A DNA stretch of 64,000 bases from Butyricicoccus_A sp963588905 (GCA_963588905.1 CAVAJF010000002.1:1-64000), one strand, 5' to 3'. Counted from the stretch's first letter, positions 33,887 to 42,193 are shown. Notes: generated from the sequence alone by a model not told the origin. Numbers and translations: made by a program.

Positions 33887-34081
33887 TTATGCCTCCTCAT
33901 CCAACAATTCAGAGAGACAAGAAATGGCCTCTTCCAGCGAATCCAGCGCATCCTCCAGGATGGCAGCTTCTTCGGAGGTCTTTTTCGTCTTCTTGGCCGG
34001 CAGCAGATCCACCAGCGCATCATGTCCGTCCATCAGCTGCTGTGCCGCAGCCTTGATCCGTGCTTGTTTTAATTCGTCCAT
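33887..34081 (-). CDS. Small helical protein between gyrB and gyrA
   Basis: I do not recognise this 64-residue protein. It starts MDELKQARIKAAAQQLMDGH and ends in SLEEAISCLSELLDEEA, which suggests two or three amphipathic helices, with a TKKTSEE turn between. It is acidic overall, with no signal peptide. GGAGGT lies 6 bases before the ATG. It begins 13 bases after the gyrB stop and ends 5 bases before gyrA, so it is translated from the gyrase transcript. A structural or regulatory partner of gyrase is possible but only by position. Confidence 0.75.
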   Translation of the reverse strand: MDELKQARIKAAAQQLMDGHDALVDLLPAKKTKKTSEEAAILEDALDSLEEAISCLSELLDEEA

Positions 34082-34094
34082 CCGTACCTCCGGC

Positions 34095-36041
34095 TTAAAT
34101 GTCCAGATTGCTGACATACTTGGCGTTTTTCTGGATAAATTCGCGGCGCGGCTCTACCTTTTCGCCCATGAGCAGGGTAAAGATCTCGTCCGCCATCGAA
34201 GCGTCTTCCAGCGTCACCTGCAGCAGCGTTCTGTTTTCCGGATTCATGGTTGTCTCCCACAGCTGTTCCGGGTCCATCTCGCCAAGGCCTTTATAGCGCT
34301 GGATGTCCACGCCGTCACCCATTTCAGCCAGCACGCTGACCTGTTCCTGTTCGGTATAGGTGTAGCGCACGGTCTTGCCCTTGGTATTCTTAAACAGCGG
34401 CGGCTGGGCGATATATACATGTCCCTGCTCAATGAGCGGACGCATATAGCGGAAGAAGAAGGTCAGCAGCAGCGTGCGGATATGGCTGCCGTCGACGTCG
34501 GCATCCGCCATCAGAATAATCTTGCCGTAGCGCAGCTTTGCCGGATCAAAATCCTCACCAAAGCCCGCGCCAAACGCGGTAATCATCGGGGTCAGCTTGT
34601 CATTGCCGTATACCTTGTCCAGACGCGCCTTTTCTACGTTGAGCATCTTGCCCCACAGCGGCAGAATCGCCTGATACCGGCGGTCGCGGCCTTCCTTGGC
34701 GGAGCCGCCTGCGGAATCGCCCTCGACGATGTAAATCTCGGTCAGCTCTGGATCGCGCTCCTGACAGTCTGCCAGCTTGCCCGGCAGAGAACCGGATTCC
34801 AGCGCGCTCTTGCGCCGGGTCATTTCGCGTGCCTTGCGCGCTGCCTCTCTTGCGCGCGAAGCGGTCTGTGCCTTCTCAATAATCGCCTTGCCGACAGACG
34901 GATTTTCCTCAAAGAAGATGGTCAGCTTTTCGCTGAGCATGGAGTCCACCAGATTGCGCATATCGGAATTGCCCAGCTTGGTCTTGGTCTGTCCCTCAAA
35001 CTGCGCTTCCGGCAGCTTGACGGAGATCACAGCAGTCAAGCCCTCACGGACATCTTCACCGGAGAAATTCTTGTCGCTGTCCTTGAGGAAGCCGAATTTT
35101 CGCGCGTAGTCGTTAATAACCTTGGTTAGCGCGGATTTGAAGCCGGTCTCATGGGTGCCGCCCTCCGTGGTGTTGATGTTATTGGCAAAGGACAGCAGGT
35201 TCTCACTGTAGCCATCGGTATACTGGAGCGCGACCTCTGCCATGGAATTGTCGCGGCTGCCCTCCACGTAAATAACTTCTGGATGCAGCGCGGTCTTATT
35301 GCGGTTTAAGTACGCGACAAACTGTTTGATGCCGCCCTCGTAGTGCATGACATCTTCGCGCGGCTCATCGTCCGGGTCGCGCTCATCGCGCAGCGTGATT
35401 TTTACGCCGCCGTTGAGGAATGCCTGCTCCTGCAAGCGGTTGGCAAGGATCTCATAGTCGTACTGCAAGGTCTCAAAGATCTGCCCGTCCGCCTTAAACC
35501 GAATCGTCGTGCCGGTCTCATGCTGGCACGGAACCGAACGCAGGGTCGAGACGGTCTTGCCGCGCGCAAACTTCATCGTATATTTGTTTTCTCCGTCGTA
35601 TACCGTTGCTTCCAGCCACTCGGACAGGGCATTGACGACGGAAGAGCCAACGCCGTGCAGGCCGCCGGATACCTTGTAGCCGTCGCCGCCGAACTTGCCG
35701 CCTGCGTGCAGGACGGTGAGTACCACTTCCAGCGTCGGAATTCCCATCTGCGGGTGAATGCCGACCGGAATGCCTCGGCCGTTATCGCGCACGGTGACGA
35801 CGCTGTCCGGCTCCAAGGTGACCTCAATATGGGTGCAGTAGCCCGCCAGTGCCTCGTCGATGGAGTTATCCACGATTTCGTACACCAGATGATGCAGGCC
35901 GCGCGCAGAAGTCGAGCCAATATACATGCCCGGGCGCTTGCGGACCGCTTCCAGTCCTTCCAGCACCTGAATCTGGCTCTCATCATAGGTTTCCTTGACG
36001 GTCAGATCCAGGATCTCTTCGCTCATACTCATATCATACAT
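34095..36041 (-). CDS. gyrB: DNA gyrase subunit B
   Basis: GyrB is the ATPase subunit of gyrase. The 648-residue protein has the GHKL ATPase domain (EIVDNSIDEALAGY, DNGRGIPVGIHP, LHAGGKFGGDGYKVSGGLHGVG), the transducer, and the TOPRIM domain with YIVEGDSAGGSAKEGRDRRYQAI (catalytic Glu) and the MADADVDGSHI acidic pair. The C-terminal RYKGLGEMDPEQLWETTMNP follows. Length fits the short Gram-positive form without the E. coli insert. The ATG at 36041 follows GGAG with 7-base spacing; the 25-codon upstream extension is not credible. Confidence 0.96.
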   Translation of the reverse strand: MYDMSMSEEILDLTVKETYDESQIQVLEGLEAVRKRPGMYIGSTSARGLHHLVYEIVDNSIDEALAGYCTHIEVTLEPDSVVTVRDNGRGIPVGIHPQMGIPTLEVVLTVLHAGGKFGGDGYKVSGGLHGVGSSVVNALSEWLEATVYDGENKYTMKFARGKTVSTLRSVPCQHETGTTIRFKADGQIFETLQYDYEILANRLQEQAFLNGGVKITLRDERDPDDEPREDVMHYEGGIKQFVAYLNRNKTALHPEVIYVEGSRDNSMAEVALQYTDGYSENLLSFANNINTTEGGTHETGFKSALTKVINDYARKFGFLKDSDKNFSGEDVREGLTAVISVKLPEAQFEGQTKTKLGNSDMRNLVDSMLSEKLTIFFEENPSVGKAIIEKAQTASRAREAARKAREMTRRKSALESGSLPGKLADCQERDPELTEIYIVEGDSAGGSAKEGRDRRYQAILPLWGKMLNVEKARLDKVYGNDKLTPMITAFGAGFGEDFDPAKLRYGKIILMADADVDGSHIRTLLLTFFFRYMRPLIEQGHVYIAQPPLFKNTKGKTVRYTYTEQEQVSVLAEMGDGVDIQRYKGLGEMDPEQLWETTMNPENRTLLQVTLEDASMADEIFTLLMGEKVEPRREFIQKNAKYVSNLDI

Positions 36042-36146
36042 TCCATTTCTCCGGCGAACCTTCCTAAAGAGAGGGAAAAAACAGCGCCGGCCGCCGGCTT
36101 CGGCTGCTGTCTCCAATCATAAAAAATCAGCATGGAATAAAACAAT

Positions 36147-36165
36147 CCCGTTTTGCACGGGATCT
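36147..36165 (-). terminator. Weak hairpin between remB and gyrB
   Basis: Minus strand ATCCCG, loop, CGGGAT then TGTTTT. The stem is only six pairs, so it may attenuate rather than stop transcription into gyrB. Confidence 0.35.
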
Positions 36166-36191
36166 CTTATTCGGAAAATAAACCAATCCAA

Positions 36192-36461
36192 TCAGACGGA
36201 GGATTCCGTCAAAACCTGCTCGCTTCTGCGCAGAAGCGTCGCAGTGGACAGCTGGGAAATATACAGGGTGCGCACGCCGCCCTCCTCGCAAAGGATGCAG
36301 GACTTGGGCAGATCATCAAAGATCGCCTGTACCCGTCCCGCCTTTTCCATCGAGGCGATGAGTGCGCGGGTGTGCTTGGACCATGTCGCGGTGTCCATGT
36401 CGTAGATGCCGAGAATGGAATGGGTCGGAACAACCACATCCTGTCCCAAATGCAGATACAT
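36192..36461 (-). CDS. remB: Extracellular matrix regulator RemB (YaaB, DUF370)
   Basis: The 89-residue protein starts MYLHLGQDVVVPTHSILGIYDMD, the typical RemB/YaaB beginning, and contains KSCILCEEGGVRTLYISQLSTATLLRR, which closes the DUF370 fold. In Bacillus the gene sits in the same place between recF and gyrB and affects biofilm matrix expression; the family relative RemA forms a DNA-wrapping ring. GGAGG lies 7 bases before the ATG at 36461. A TATAAT at 36510-36515 on this strand suggests its own promoter after the recF terminator, and it may lead into gyrB. Confidence 0.9.
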   Translation of the reverse strand: MYLHLGQDVVVPTHSILGIYDMDTATWSKHTRALIASMEKAGRVQAIFDDLPKSCILCEEGGVRTLYISQLSTATLLRRSEQVLTESSV

Positions 36462-36605
36462 GCAGACGCCTCCTGTTCCAAGCAAAATTTCAATCCCAAT
36501 CTTGTTTTTATTATACCACTTTTTGTGAAGTTTTGCACGTGTTTTCTTAAAAAATATTTCAATTCCTTGAATTTTTTCTCACTTTTTTGCCGATAAAACG
36601 GGAGT

Positions 36606-36626
36606 TTTTCCACACGGTTTTCCACA
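36606..36626. promoter_or_regulatory. Pair of DnaA-box-like sites between recF and remB
   Basis: Two direct copies of TTTTCCACA (36606-36614 and 36618-36626) with starts 12 bases apart, each one mismatch from TTATCCACA. Confidence 0.55.
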
Positions 36627-36662
36627 TGTTGCATTCTGGGTATTTTGTTTGCAAAATTTTAG

Positions 36663-36703
36663 AAAAAAACAGCGGATTCGCCCGCCGGACAAATCCGCTG
36701 TTT
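36663..36703 (-). terminator. recF terminator
   Basis: Minus strand AAACAGCGGATT, loop, AATCCGCTGTTTTTTT. Confidence 0.88.
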
Positions 36704-36706
36704 GTG

Positions 36707-37816
36707 TTATACGCGCTGTACCGTGCCGCCAGAAATCGAAAACATCCGTCCATCCTGTACCTGCGCGAGTTTCTCCGGCTCGCAGCAGGTGATGAGAACC
36801 TGCCCATTTTCAATGCGGTTGAGCACAAAATCCTGCCGTTTGGCATCCAATTCACTTAAAACATCATCGAGCAGCAAAATGGGGTATTCCTTCGTGCTCT
36901 CATAAAACATATCGCGCTCGGCGAGCTTGAGCGACAGCGCGCAGGTGCGCACCTGTCCCTGTGAGCCAAAGCTCTTTGCCGAGCGTCCGCCGATGAGCAA
37001 TTCCAAATCATCTTTGTGCGGGCCGGACAGGCACGAGCGCGAGGCAATCTCCGCACTGCGATGGGCGCACATATGCTCCCATATCTGCATCCCGATTTCT
37101 TTCGCGGAGGCAAACGGGTCCGTCACAGCGGACACGGTGTGATAGCAGTACGACAGCTGCTCATTTTTGCCGGACAGCGAGGCGTGGATGCCCTGCGCTT
37201 TCTCCATCAGCGCCCGCAGATAATAGGCGCGGTACCGGACGAGCTGTCCGCCTATCGCGGACATTCTGAAGGAGAAATCATCCAGCGCATCAAGCAGTGA
37301 TGGCTTTTCCTCTGCATCCTTCAAAATCCGCAGCTTGTTTTCGTGCAGCCTGCCATACTCTGACAAATACCGTGCATAATTCGGCCGCAGCTGGCACAAA
37401 GCGATGTCCATGAAGCGCCGCCGGGCCGCCGCGCCCTCTCGAATCAGCATCAGATCCTCCGGGCAAAACAACACCGTGCGCAGCACACCATTGACATCAG
37501 ACAGCCGTTTTTGTTTGATGTCGTTGACAAAAAACTGCGCTCTTCCGGCGTTCGGAACCACGGCTCGCACGGTCATATCGCGCTTTTCTGCAAAAAAAGC
37601 CGCACAGACTTCTGCCTGCGGTGCGCCGAAGCGCACCGCGTCCCGCTTTTGTCCCGAACGGAACAGCCGCGTCGTAGACAGAAGTCCGACTGCTTCCAAA
37701 ATATTGGTCTTTCCCTGCGCATTTTCGCCACAGAACACATTGACGCCCGGCGCCAGCGCCAGCTGTGCGGTTTCATAATTGCGAAAATCGCGCAGCGTTA
37801 GCGTTTGGATGTTCAT
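36707..37816 (-). CDS. recF: DNA replication and repair protein RecF
   Basis: RecF loads RecA at gaps together with RecO and RecR. The 369-residue SMC-like ATPase has Walker A GENAQGKTNIL (about residues 30-40), the ABC signature region SFGSQGQVRTCALSLKLAE (about 282-300) and Walker B ILLLDDVLSELD (about 309-320). Length is normal. Its start overlaps the last bases of yaaA by four, so translation is coupled. It ends the dnaA-dnaN-yaaA-recF string, closed by a strong terminator. Confidence 0.96.
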   Translation of the reverse strand: MNIQTLTLRDFRNYETAQLALAPGVNVFCGENAQGKTNILEAVGLLSTTRLFRSGQKRDAVRFGAPQAEVCAAFFAEKRDMTVRAVVPNAGRAQFFVNDIKQKRLSDVNGVLRTVLFCPEDLMLIREGAAARRRFMDIALCQLRPNYARYLSEYGRLHENKLRILKDAEEKPSLLDALDDFSFRMSAIGGQLVRYRAYYLRALMEKAQGIHASLSGKNEQLSYCYHTVSAVTDPFASAKEIGMQIWEHMCAHRSAEIASRSCLSGPHKDDLELLIGGRSAKSFGSQGQVRTCALSLKLAERDMFYESTKEYPILLLDDVLSELDAKRQDFVLNRIENGQVLITCCEPEKLAQVQDGRMFSISGGTVQRV

Positions 37817-38022
37817 ACAATGCGGAACTGCTGTCCGTCAGCCAAGGTAATAGTATCGCCCTTGTGCAGTTTCTTACCGCGCTGGGTGCAGGTTTCTCCG
37901 TTTACCGAGACCTGTCCCTCTTCAATCATCCATTTTGCCTGTCCGCCGGTAGCGCACACGCCGGCAAATTTCAAGAAAGCATCCGCTTTGATAAATTCTG
38001 TTGTAATTTCAATGGTTTCCAT
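37813..38022 (-). CDS. yaaA: S4-domain RNA-binding protein YaaA
   Basis: A 69-residue S4 domain protein: FIKADAFLKFAGVCATGGQAKWMIEEGQVSVNG in one run shows the S4 helix-loop-strand that binds structured RNA, followed by KKLHKGDTITL. It is conserved between dnaN and recF in Firmicutes, with a proposed role in ribosome assembly. It starts 16 bases after dnaN and overlaps recF by four bases. Confidence 0.93.
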   Translation of the reverse strand: METIEITTEFIKADAFLKFAGVCATGGQAKWMIEEGQVSVNGETCTQRGKKLHKGDTITLADGQQFRIV

Positions 38023-38037
38023 CGTACTATCTCCTCG

Positions 38038-39153
38038 TTATTCCGCTTTCAGACGTACCGGCAGCACCAGATACGTAAAGGCATTTCCCTCTTCCGGTGT
38101 AAAGACAATCGGATTCAGGCTGCCCTGCAGCGAAATGCGCACCTTTTCCGACGGGCAAGCGCGCAGCGCGTCGAGCAGGTAGCGATTGTTGAAGCCGATT
38201 TCCAGATGCGGCACTTCGCCGTCAAATTCAAATTCGTCATAGGACTTGCCGATCGTCGTAATGCAGCTCAGCTTAAGCAGCGAACCGTCAAATTCCATGC
38301 GCACCGGTGTCTTGAGCTTTTCAGACACAATCAGCGACACGCGTTCAATCGAGGAGATCAGCTGTCTGACATCCACGGTAATCACTGCATTGGCGCTGGC
38401 CGGAATAGCTGCCTGGTAATTGAGGAATTCTCCCTCCAGCAGTCGTGTGATGAGTACGGTGTCACCGATGTGGAATAAAATATGGCGGGAATCTGGATAA
38501 ATTTCCACGGTGTCGGAAGATTCTCCAAGGATTCGCTCGATTTCACGCAGGGCAAATGCCGGTACAACGAAGCGGGTGTTGGCAGATACCGGTGTTTCCA
38601 GCGTCTCGCGGCGTACGCTCAGACGATAGCCGTCTACAGCTACCATGCGTAGCTGGTTATCGGATAATTCGAACAAACAGCCGGTCAAAATCGGTTTGGT
38701 TTCGTTGTCGGAAACAGCGAAAATGGTTTGGGAAATCATAGATTTCAGCATGGATTGTGGTAAAACAATCGGATTTTCACTGTTTTCTACTTCCGGCAGC
38801 TGCGGAAATTCTGTGGCGTCGGAAGCGACAAGATTAAACATGGCGCGGTCGCAACGGATTGTTGTTAGCATTTCTGCGTTGGTTTCCACATAGATGGTAT
38901 CGTCCGGCAGTTTGCGGATCATGTCACCGAACAGACGGGCGTTGAGGACAGCGGAGCCTGGTTCAGAGACGGTTGCCTGTATGGTCACGCGCACGCCCAT
39001 GGACATATTGTAGCCGCATAACGTCAGACCTCCGGTTGCGTCGGCGGTGATGAGTAGACCTTCGAGCAGTGCAATGGAGCTTTTGTTGCTGACGGCGCGG
39101 GATGCTGTTGTGATCGCTTCTTGAAGTGTTGATTTTTCACATGAGAATTGCAT
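38038..39153 (-). CDS. dnaN: DNA polymerase III beta sliding clamp
   Basis: DnaN forms a ring dimer that tethers the replicative polymerase to DNA. The 371-residue protein shows the three-domain clamp pattern: MQFSCEKSTLQEAITTASRAVS at the N-terminus, LPDDTIYVETNAEMLTI-like strands in domain 1, and AVDGYRLSVRRE closing domain 2. The C-terminus is FTPEEGNAFTYLVLPVRL. AAGGAGG precedes the ATG. It is the second gene after dnaA; the 371-base gap between them is the likely origin. Confidence 0.97.
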   Translation of the reverse strand: MQFSCEKSTLQEAITTASRAVSNKSSIALLEGLLITADATGGLTLCGYNMSMGVRVTIQATVSEPGSAVLNARLFGDMIRKLPDDTIYVETNAEMLTTIRCDRAMFNLVASDATEFPQLPEVENSENPIVLPQSMLKSMISQTIFAVSDNETKPILTGCLFELSDNQLRMVAVDGYRLSVRRETLETPVSANTRFVVPAFALREIERILGESSDTVEIYPDSRHILFHIGDTVLITRLLEGEFLNYQAAIPASANAVITVDVRQLISSIERVSLIVSEKLKTPVRMEFDGSLLKLSCITTIGKSYDEFEFDGEVPHLEIGFNNRYLLDALRACPSEKVRISLQGSLNPIVFTPEEGNAFTYLVLPVRLKAE

Positions 39154-39199
39154 GGTGTTCCTCCTTAGTGAATCGTAATGAATAAATCATTGTCTTGTT

Positions 39200-39534
39200 G
39201 ACTTGGATTGTTTGTTGTCTGATGTCTGATATATTTTATGAGATTAGGTATATATTCTATATAGAAAAGAATAGTATATTTAGTAATAGTAGTAGAGGAA
39301 AGGAAACTGTGGAAAACTGTGATTGTGCCCGAAATTTGGGGATTTTTCTGTTCACAGTTGTATGTGGATAAATCAGATGTAAAAGTGGATAACTTTTTTG
39401 TGTTTGAGTTATCCACAGAAAGATTTCCACAGTCCACAGGAATATGTGGATAAAAATGCAAGAGTTCTCCCGTCAGGGTGTTGTGCTGCATTTGCATAAA
39501 TATTCACATTGTATGTATATGCTGTTATCCGCGG
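39200..39534. other. Chromosomal replication origin, dnaN-dnaA part
   Basis: The gap between dnaN and dnaA holds four DnaA boxes close to TTATCCACA: 39363-39371 (reverse, exact), 39384-39392 (one mismatch), 39409-39417 (exact) and 39445-39453 (reverse, exact). There are also weaker TTTTCCACA-like sites at 39308-39316 and 39424-39431. A very AT-rich stretch (39225-39280) and a TAG-TAA-TAG-TAG-TAG run (39281-39295) lie beside the outermost box, the order of the basal unwinding system known from Bacillus. Gene orientation switches in this region. Confidence 0.85.
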
Positions 39535-40811
39535 ATGTTTGTTTTCAGCGTTTTGATGATGTTGTCCATCTCGCTGGTTTCTTTGAGATAGTTTTCGATT
39601 TTGTTGATGGAGTGCAGAACTGTCGTGTGGTCGCGGGAGAAGATTTTTCCGATTTCCGGCAGGGAATAGTCGGTTAAATCGCGGACGAGGTACATAGCGA
39701 CTTGTCTCGGTAGGACGAGATCTTTGGATCTGCCGCTGCCCTTGAGCTTTTCGACTGGCGTGCAGTAGTAGCGGGAGACTTCTCGCAAAATCATGTCCGG
39801 TGTCGGGTTGAGACCAGGGTTTTCTTTAAAAATATCTGCGACAGCTTCTTTTGCCAGATCAATGTCAATGGCGCGTTCCATGAGGTCGTGCAGGGCTTTG
39901 ATTTTTTTGACGGTTCCTTCGAGTTGACGCACATTGGATGTGATGGTCTTTGCGATGTAATCTACGACATTTTCCGGCAGCTGTACGCGCAGAGAATCTG
40001 CTTTGACGTGGATGATTGCCATGCGTGTCTCGTAGTCCGGCGGCTGAATGTCTGCCAAAAGTCCCCACTCAAATCGTGTTTTGAGTCGGTCTTCCAGCGT
40101 ATGGATTTCTTTTGGCGGTCGGTCGGATGTCAAAACAATTTGCTTGTTTGCTTCGTATAAGGCGTTAAAGGTGTGGAAAAATTCTTCCTGGGTGCGGTCT
40201 TTGCCTGCGACAAATTGGATATCATCGACGAGCAGCAGGTCGGCGAGGCGGTATTTGTCGCGGAATTCCTGTACCTGACCGGCGCCGATGGAATTGACCA
40301 GTTCGTTGGTGAAGTCTTCGCCCTTAATATAAATGATGCGGAAGGATGGGTGGTCGCGGCGCACGACGTTGGCGATGGCGTAGAGCAGGTGTGTCTTGCC
40401 GAGGCCGGATTGTCCGTAGATAAATAGCGGATTGTAGTTTTTTGCCGGATTGTTTGCGACGGCCGTTGCCGCGGCGTGCGCAAATTTGTTGGAAGAGCCG
40501 ACGATAAACTGTTCAAACGTGTATTCATCCTCTGGATAGTTGTTGTGAGCGATGGGGGTCGGCGCGTCGCCGGTGGTCACGATGACGTTGATGTCTGCGG
40601 AGAACAGATCGCGCAGGGCGTCTTTGATGGTCTGCAGGTATCGTTCGTCGATGATTTCTTTTTTGAATTTATCCGGTGTGTGCAGAAGCAGGGTGTCGTC
40701 CTTAAATTCGACGGCGGTTAAATCGTCAAACCATGCGTCCAGCGTCACCGCTTGGAGTCGGCCTTGGAGCAGACCGAGCACGAGCTTCCAAATGTCAGCA
40801 GGTGTGTTCAT
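39525..40811 (-). CDS. dnaA: Chromosomal replication initiator DnaA
   Basis: DnaA binds DnaA boxes and opens the origin. The 428-residue protein has domain I (about residues 1-75), a short linker, and the AAA+ domain with Walker A YGQSGLGKTHLLYAI (about 130-144), Walker B LLLVDDIQFVAGK and sensor segments. Domain IV follows with the DnaA signature around DLTDYSLPEIGKIFSRDHTTVLHSI. The linker is short, which accounts for the slightly small size. Its promoter overlaps DnaA-box-like sequences, pointing to autoregulation. It is divergent from rpmH. Confidence 0.97.
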   Translation of the reverse strand: MNTPADIWKLVLGLLQGRLQAVTLDAWFDDLTAVEFKDDTLLLHTPDKFKKEIIDERYLQTIKDALRDLFSADINVIVTTGDAPTPIAHNNYPEDEYTFEQFIVGSSNKFAHAAATAVANNPAKNYNPLFIYGQSGLGKTHLLYAIANVVRRDHPSFRIIYIKGEDFTNELVNSIGAGQVQEFRDKYRLADLLLVDDIQFVAGKDRTQEEFFHTFNALYEANKQIVLTSDRPPKEIHTLEDRLKTRFEWGLLADIQPPDYETRMAIIHVKADSLRVQLPENVVDYIAKTITSNVRQLEGTVKKIKALHDLMERAIDIDLAKEAVADIFKENPGLNPTPDMILREVSRYYCTPVEKLKGSGRSKDLVLPRQVAMYLVRDLTDYSLPEIGKIFSRDHTTVLHSINKIENYLKETSEMDNIIKTLKTNIRG

Positions 40812-40893
40812 ATGGTATCATTCCTCTCCCTTGGGATGGCGGTTCATTAAAATGGGACTGGCTCCGAGCAATACGGATACCAATACAGACTAT

Positions 40894-40945
40894 ATAATAC
40901 CACCAATTTTGCACTGTGTCCACAGGGTTTTCCACAGATTCCACA
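40894..40945 (-). promoter_or_regulatory. dnaA promoter overlapped by DnaA-box-like sites
   Basis: Minus strand TGGACA (40917-40922), 17 bases, TATTAT (40894-40899). The -35 lies in a TGTCCACA site; TTTTCCACA at 40928-40936 and GATTCCACA at 40937-40945 follow in tandem. DnaA bound here would cover the promoter. Confidence 0.65.
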
Positions 40946-41006
40946 GGAAAACTCTTGAAAAAATGATTTTTTTCCGCGAAAAACGAGCGAAATGTGTAAA
41001 TAAGCA

Positions 41007-41036
41007 TTGACAAAATGAGAAATTCATGCTTATAAT
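41007..41036 (+). promoter_or_regulatory. rpmH promoter
   Basis: TTGACA (41007-41012), 18 bases, TATAAT (41031-41036), 54 bases upstream of the ATG. Confidence 0.85.
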
Positions 41037-41090
41037 GTATCTTGTACACGCACGCAATGAATTTGAGTGTGAATGGAGGTGCAGCTAAGT

Positions 41091-41225
41091 ATGTTAAGAA
41101 CTTTCCAGCCGAAGAAGCGTCACCGCAGCAAGGTGCATGGCTTCCGCAAGAGAATGGCAACTGCTAACGGAAGAAAGGTTCTCGCTCGTCGTCGCTCCCG
41201 CGGCCGTAAGCGTCTGAGCCTGTAA
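41091..41225 (+). CDS. rpmH: 50S ribosomal protein L34
   Basis: A 44-residue, very basic protein starting MLRTFQPKKRHRSKVHGFRK and ending RRSRGRKRLSL, the full L34 sequence pattern. L34 is a small component of the large subunit near the exit tunnel side. TGGAGGTG lies upstream of the ATG. It is the first gene rightward from the origin, divergent from dnaA as in most bacteria; it is too short for standard length cut-offs. Confidence 0.97.
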   Translation: MLRTFQPKKRHRSKVHGFRKRMATANGRKVLARRRSRGRKRLSL

Positions 41226-41629
41226 TCCTTTGTGCGCACAGCGCACGAGAAAAAAGAGATCGTGCTCCGCGATGCGGTCTTTCCACGAAATGTGCGTTTC
41301 GGGGGAGAAAGATACGCTCTCTTTTTTGAAAGAAGGACAACGAATGAGTGGGAGAAGCGCCGGGCGATTTGCCGGTTTCTCTTCACCGCTGAACAGAAAT
41401 GGACCGCAAAGCGGTCCATTTCTGTTATCAGTACAAATTATCCTCTGTGTATAGCGGAGGCGGCGCGATTACAATTCGGACAGGCTGTGCGCCGTGAGAC
41501 AAACCAGACCTGCCAGCTCCGGAACTATATCCATCGAGCCGGAGAGGAAAATTGCCGTGAGGCCGTATCTGTGCGTGTATGAAGAGCCTCTTGTGATTTT
41601 CCGCAATACGGAACAAAGGAAGTCGGGCG
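41226..41629 (+). other. 404-base gap between rpmH and rnpA
   Basis: I see no credible gene. The main feature is a strong hairpin at 41398-41424. Open frames of up to 116 codons run through that hairpin and resemble nothing. A CTCCGG/CCGGAG stem at about 41517-41540 may form in the rnpA leader. Confidence 0.5.
41398..41424 (+). terminator. Hairpin between rpmH and rnpA
   Basis: AAATGGACCGC, loop AAA, GCGGTCCATTT followed by CTGTT. The T-run is short, so read-through into rnpA is possible. Confidence 0.6.
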
Positions 41630-41974
41630 ATGAAGAATACCTTAAAGGAAAACCGTGATTTCCGCAGACTGTATGGCCGAGGCCGTTCTGCGTCCTCGGA
41701 CTGCTTGGTCGTTTATGCCATGCGCAACAAATTCGGCGCAGGGCGGCTTGGCATTACGGTTGGCGTAAAGCTGGGCTGCGCGGTGCAGAGAAACCGCATC
41801 AAGCGCCTGATTCGCGAAGCATACAGACTGCACTTGGATGAGCTCCAGCCGAACACAGATCTCGTCGTGGTGGCACGTTTTCGCGCGGTGGATGCACCGT
41901 ATCAGCGCGTAGAGCGTGCCTACTTGCGTTGCCTGAAACAGCTGGGACTGATACAGACGAAAGAAGGAAAATAA
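41630..41974 (+). CDS. rnpA: Ribonuclease P protein component
   Basis: RnpA is the protein cofactor of the RNase P ribozyme that trims tRNA 5' ends. The 114-residue basic protein has LKENRDFRRLYGRGRSASS at the N-terminus (leader-binding cleft) and the RNR motif in CAVQRNRIKRLIREAYR (about residues 51-67). Length is normal. AAAGGAAG precedes the ATG. It begins a tightly packed operon rnpA-yidD-yidC-jag-mnmE, the canonical order to the right of the origin. Confidence 0.96.
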   Translation: MKNTLKENRDFRRLYGRGRSASSDCLVVYAMRNKFGAGRLGITVGVKLGCAVQRNRIKRLIREAYRLHLDELQPNTDLVVVARFRAVDAPYQRVERAYLRCLKQLGLIQTKEGK

Positions 41975-41977
41975 ATC

Positions 41978-42193
41978 ATGATGAAAAAGATCATGATTCT
42001 GTGCATTCGATTTTACCGTTCCGCTATCTCGCCGCACATGAGACCATGCTGCCGGTATACGCCGACCTGCTCCGCCTACGCGCTGGAAGCGATCGAAAAA
42101 TACGGCGCACGGAAGGGCGGCTGGCTCGCAGTCAAGCGAATTCTGCGCTGCCATCCGTTTTCGCACCACAATCCCTATGATCCGGTGCCTTGA
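41978..42193 (+). CDS. yidD: Membrane protein insertion efficiency factor YidD
   Basis: A 71-residue protein with an amphipathic N-terminal helix and the family core FYRSAISPHMRPCCRYTPTCSAYALEAIEKYGARKGGWLA, in which three Cys are conserved. It ends with the typical HPFSHHNPYDPVP. YidD associates with the inner face of the membrane and aids YidC-dependent insertion. It starts 3 bases after the rnpA stop with GAAGGAAA as SD. Confidence 0.95.
   Translation: MMKKIMILCIRFYRSAISPHMRPCCRYTPTCSAYALEAIEKYGARKGGWLAVKRILRCHPFSHHNPYDPVP

Noticed and set aside
32724..35129. Open frame of about 800 codons on the plus strand across gyrA and gyrB
   Set aside because: It is antisense to two certain genes and arises from their third-position GC bias; the translation is rich in Arg/His/Gln/Ile and resembles no protein.
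41232..41582. 116-codon frame between rpmH and rnpA
   Set aside because: It passes through a strong hairpin, has no SD and no family resemblance.
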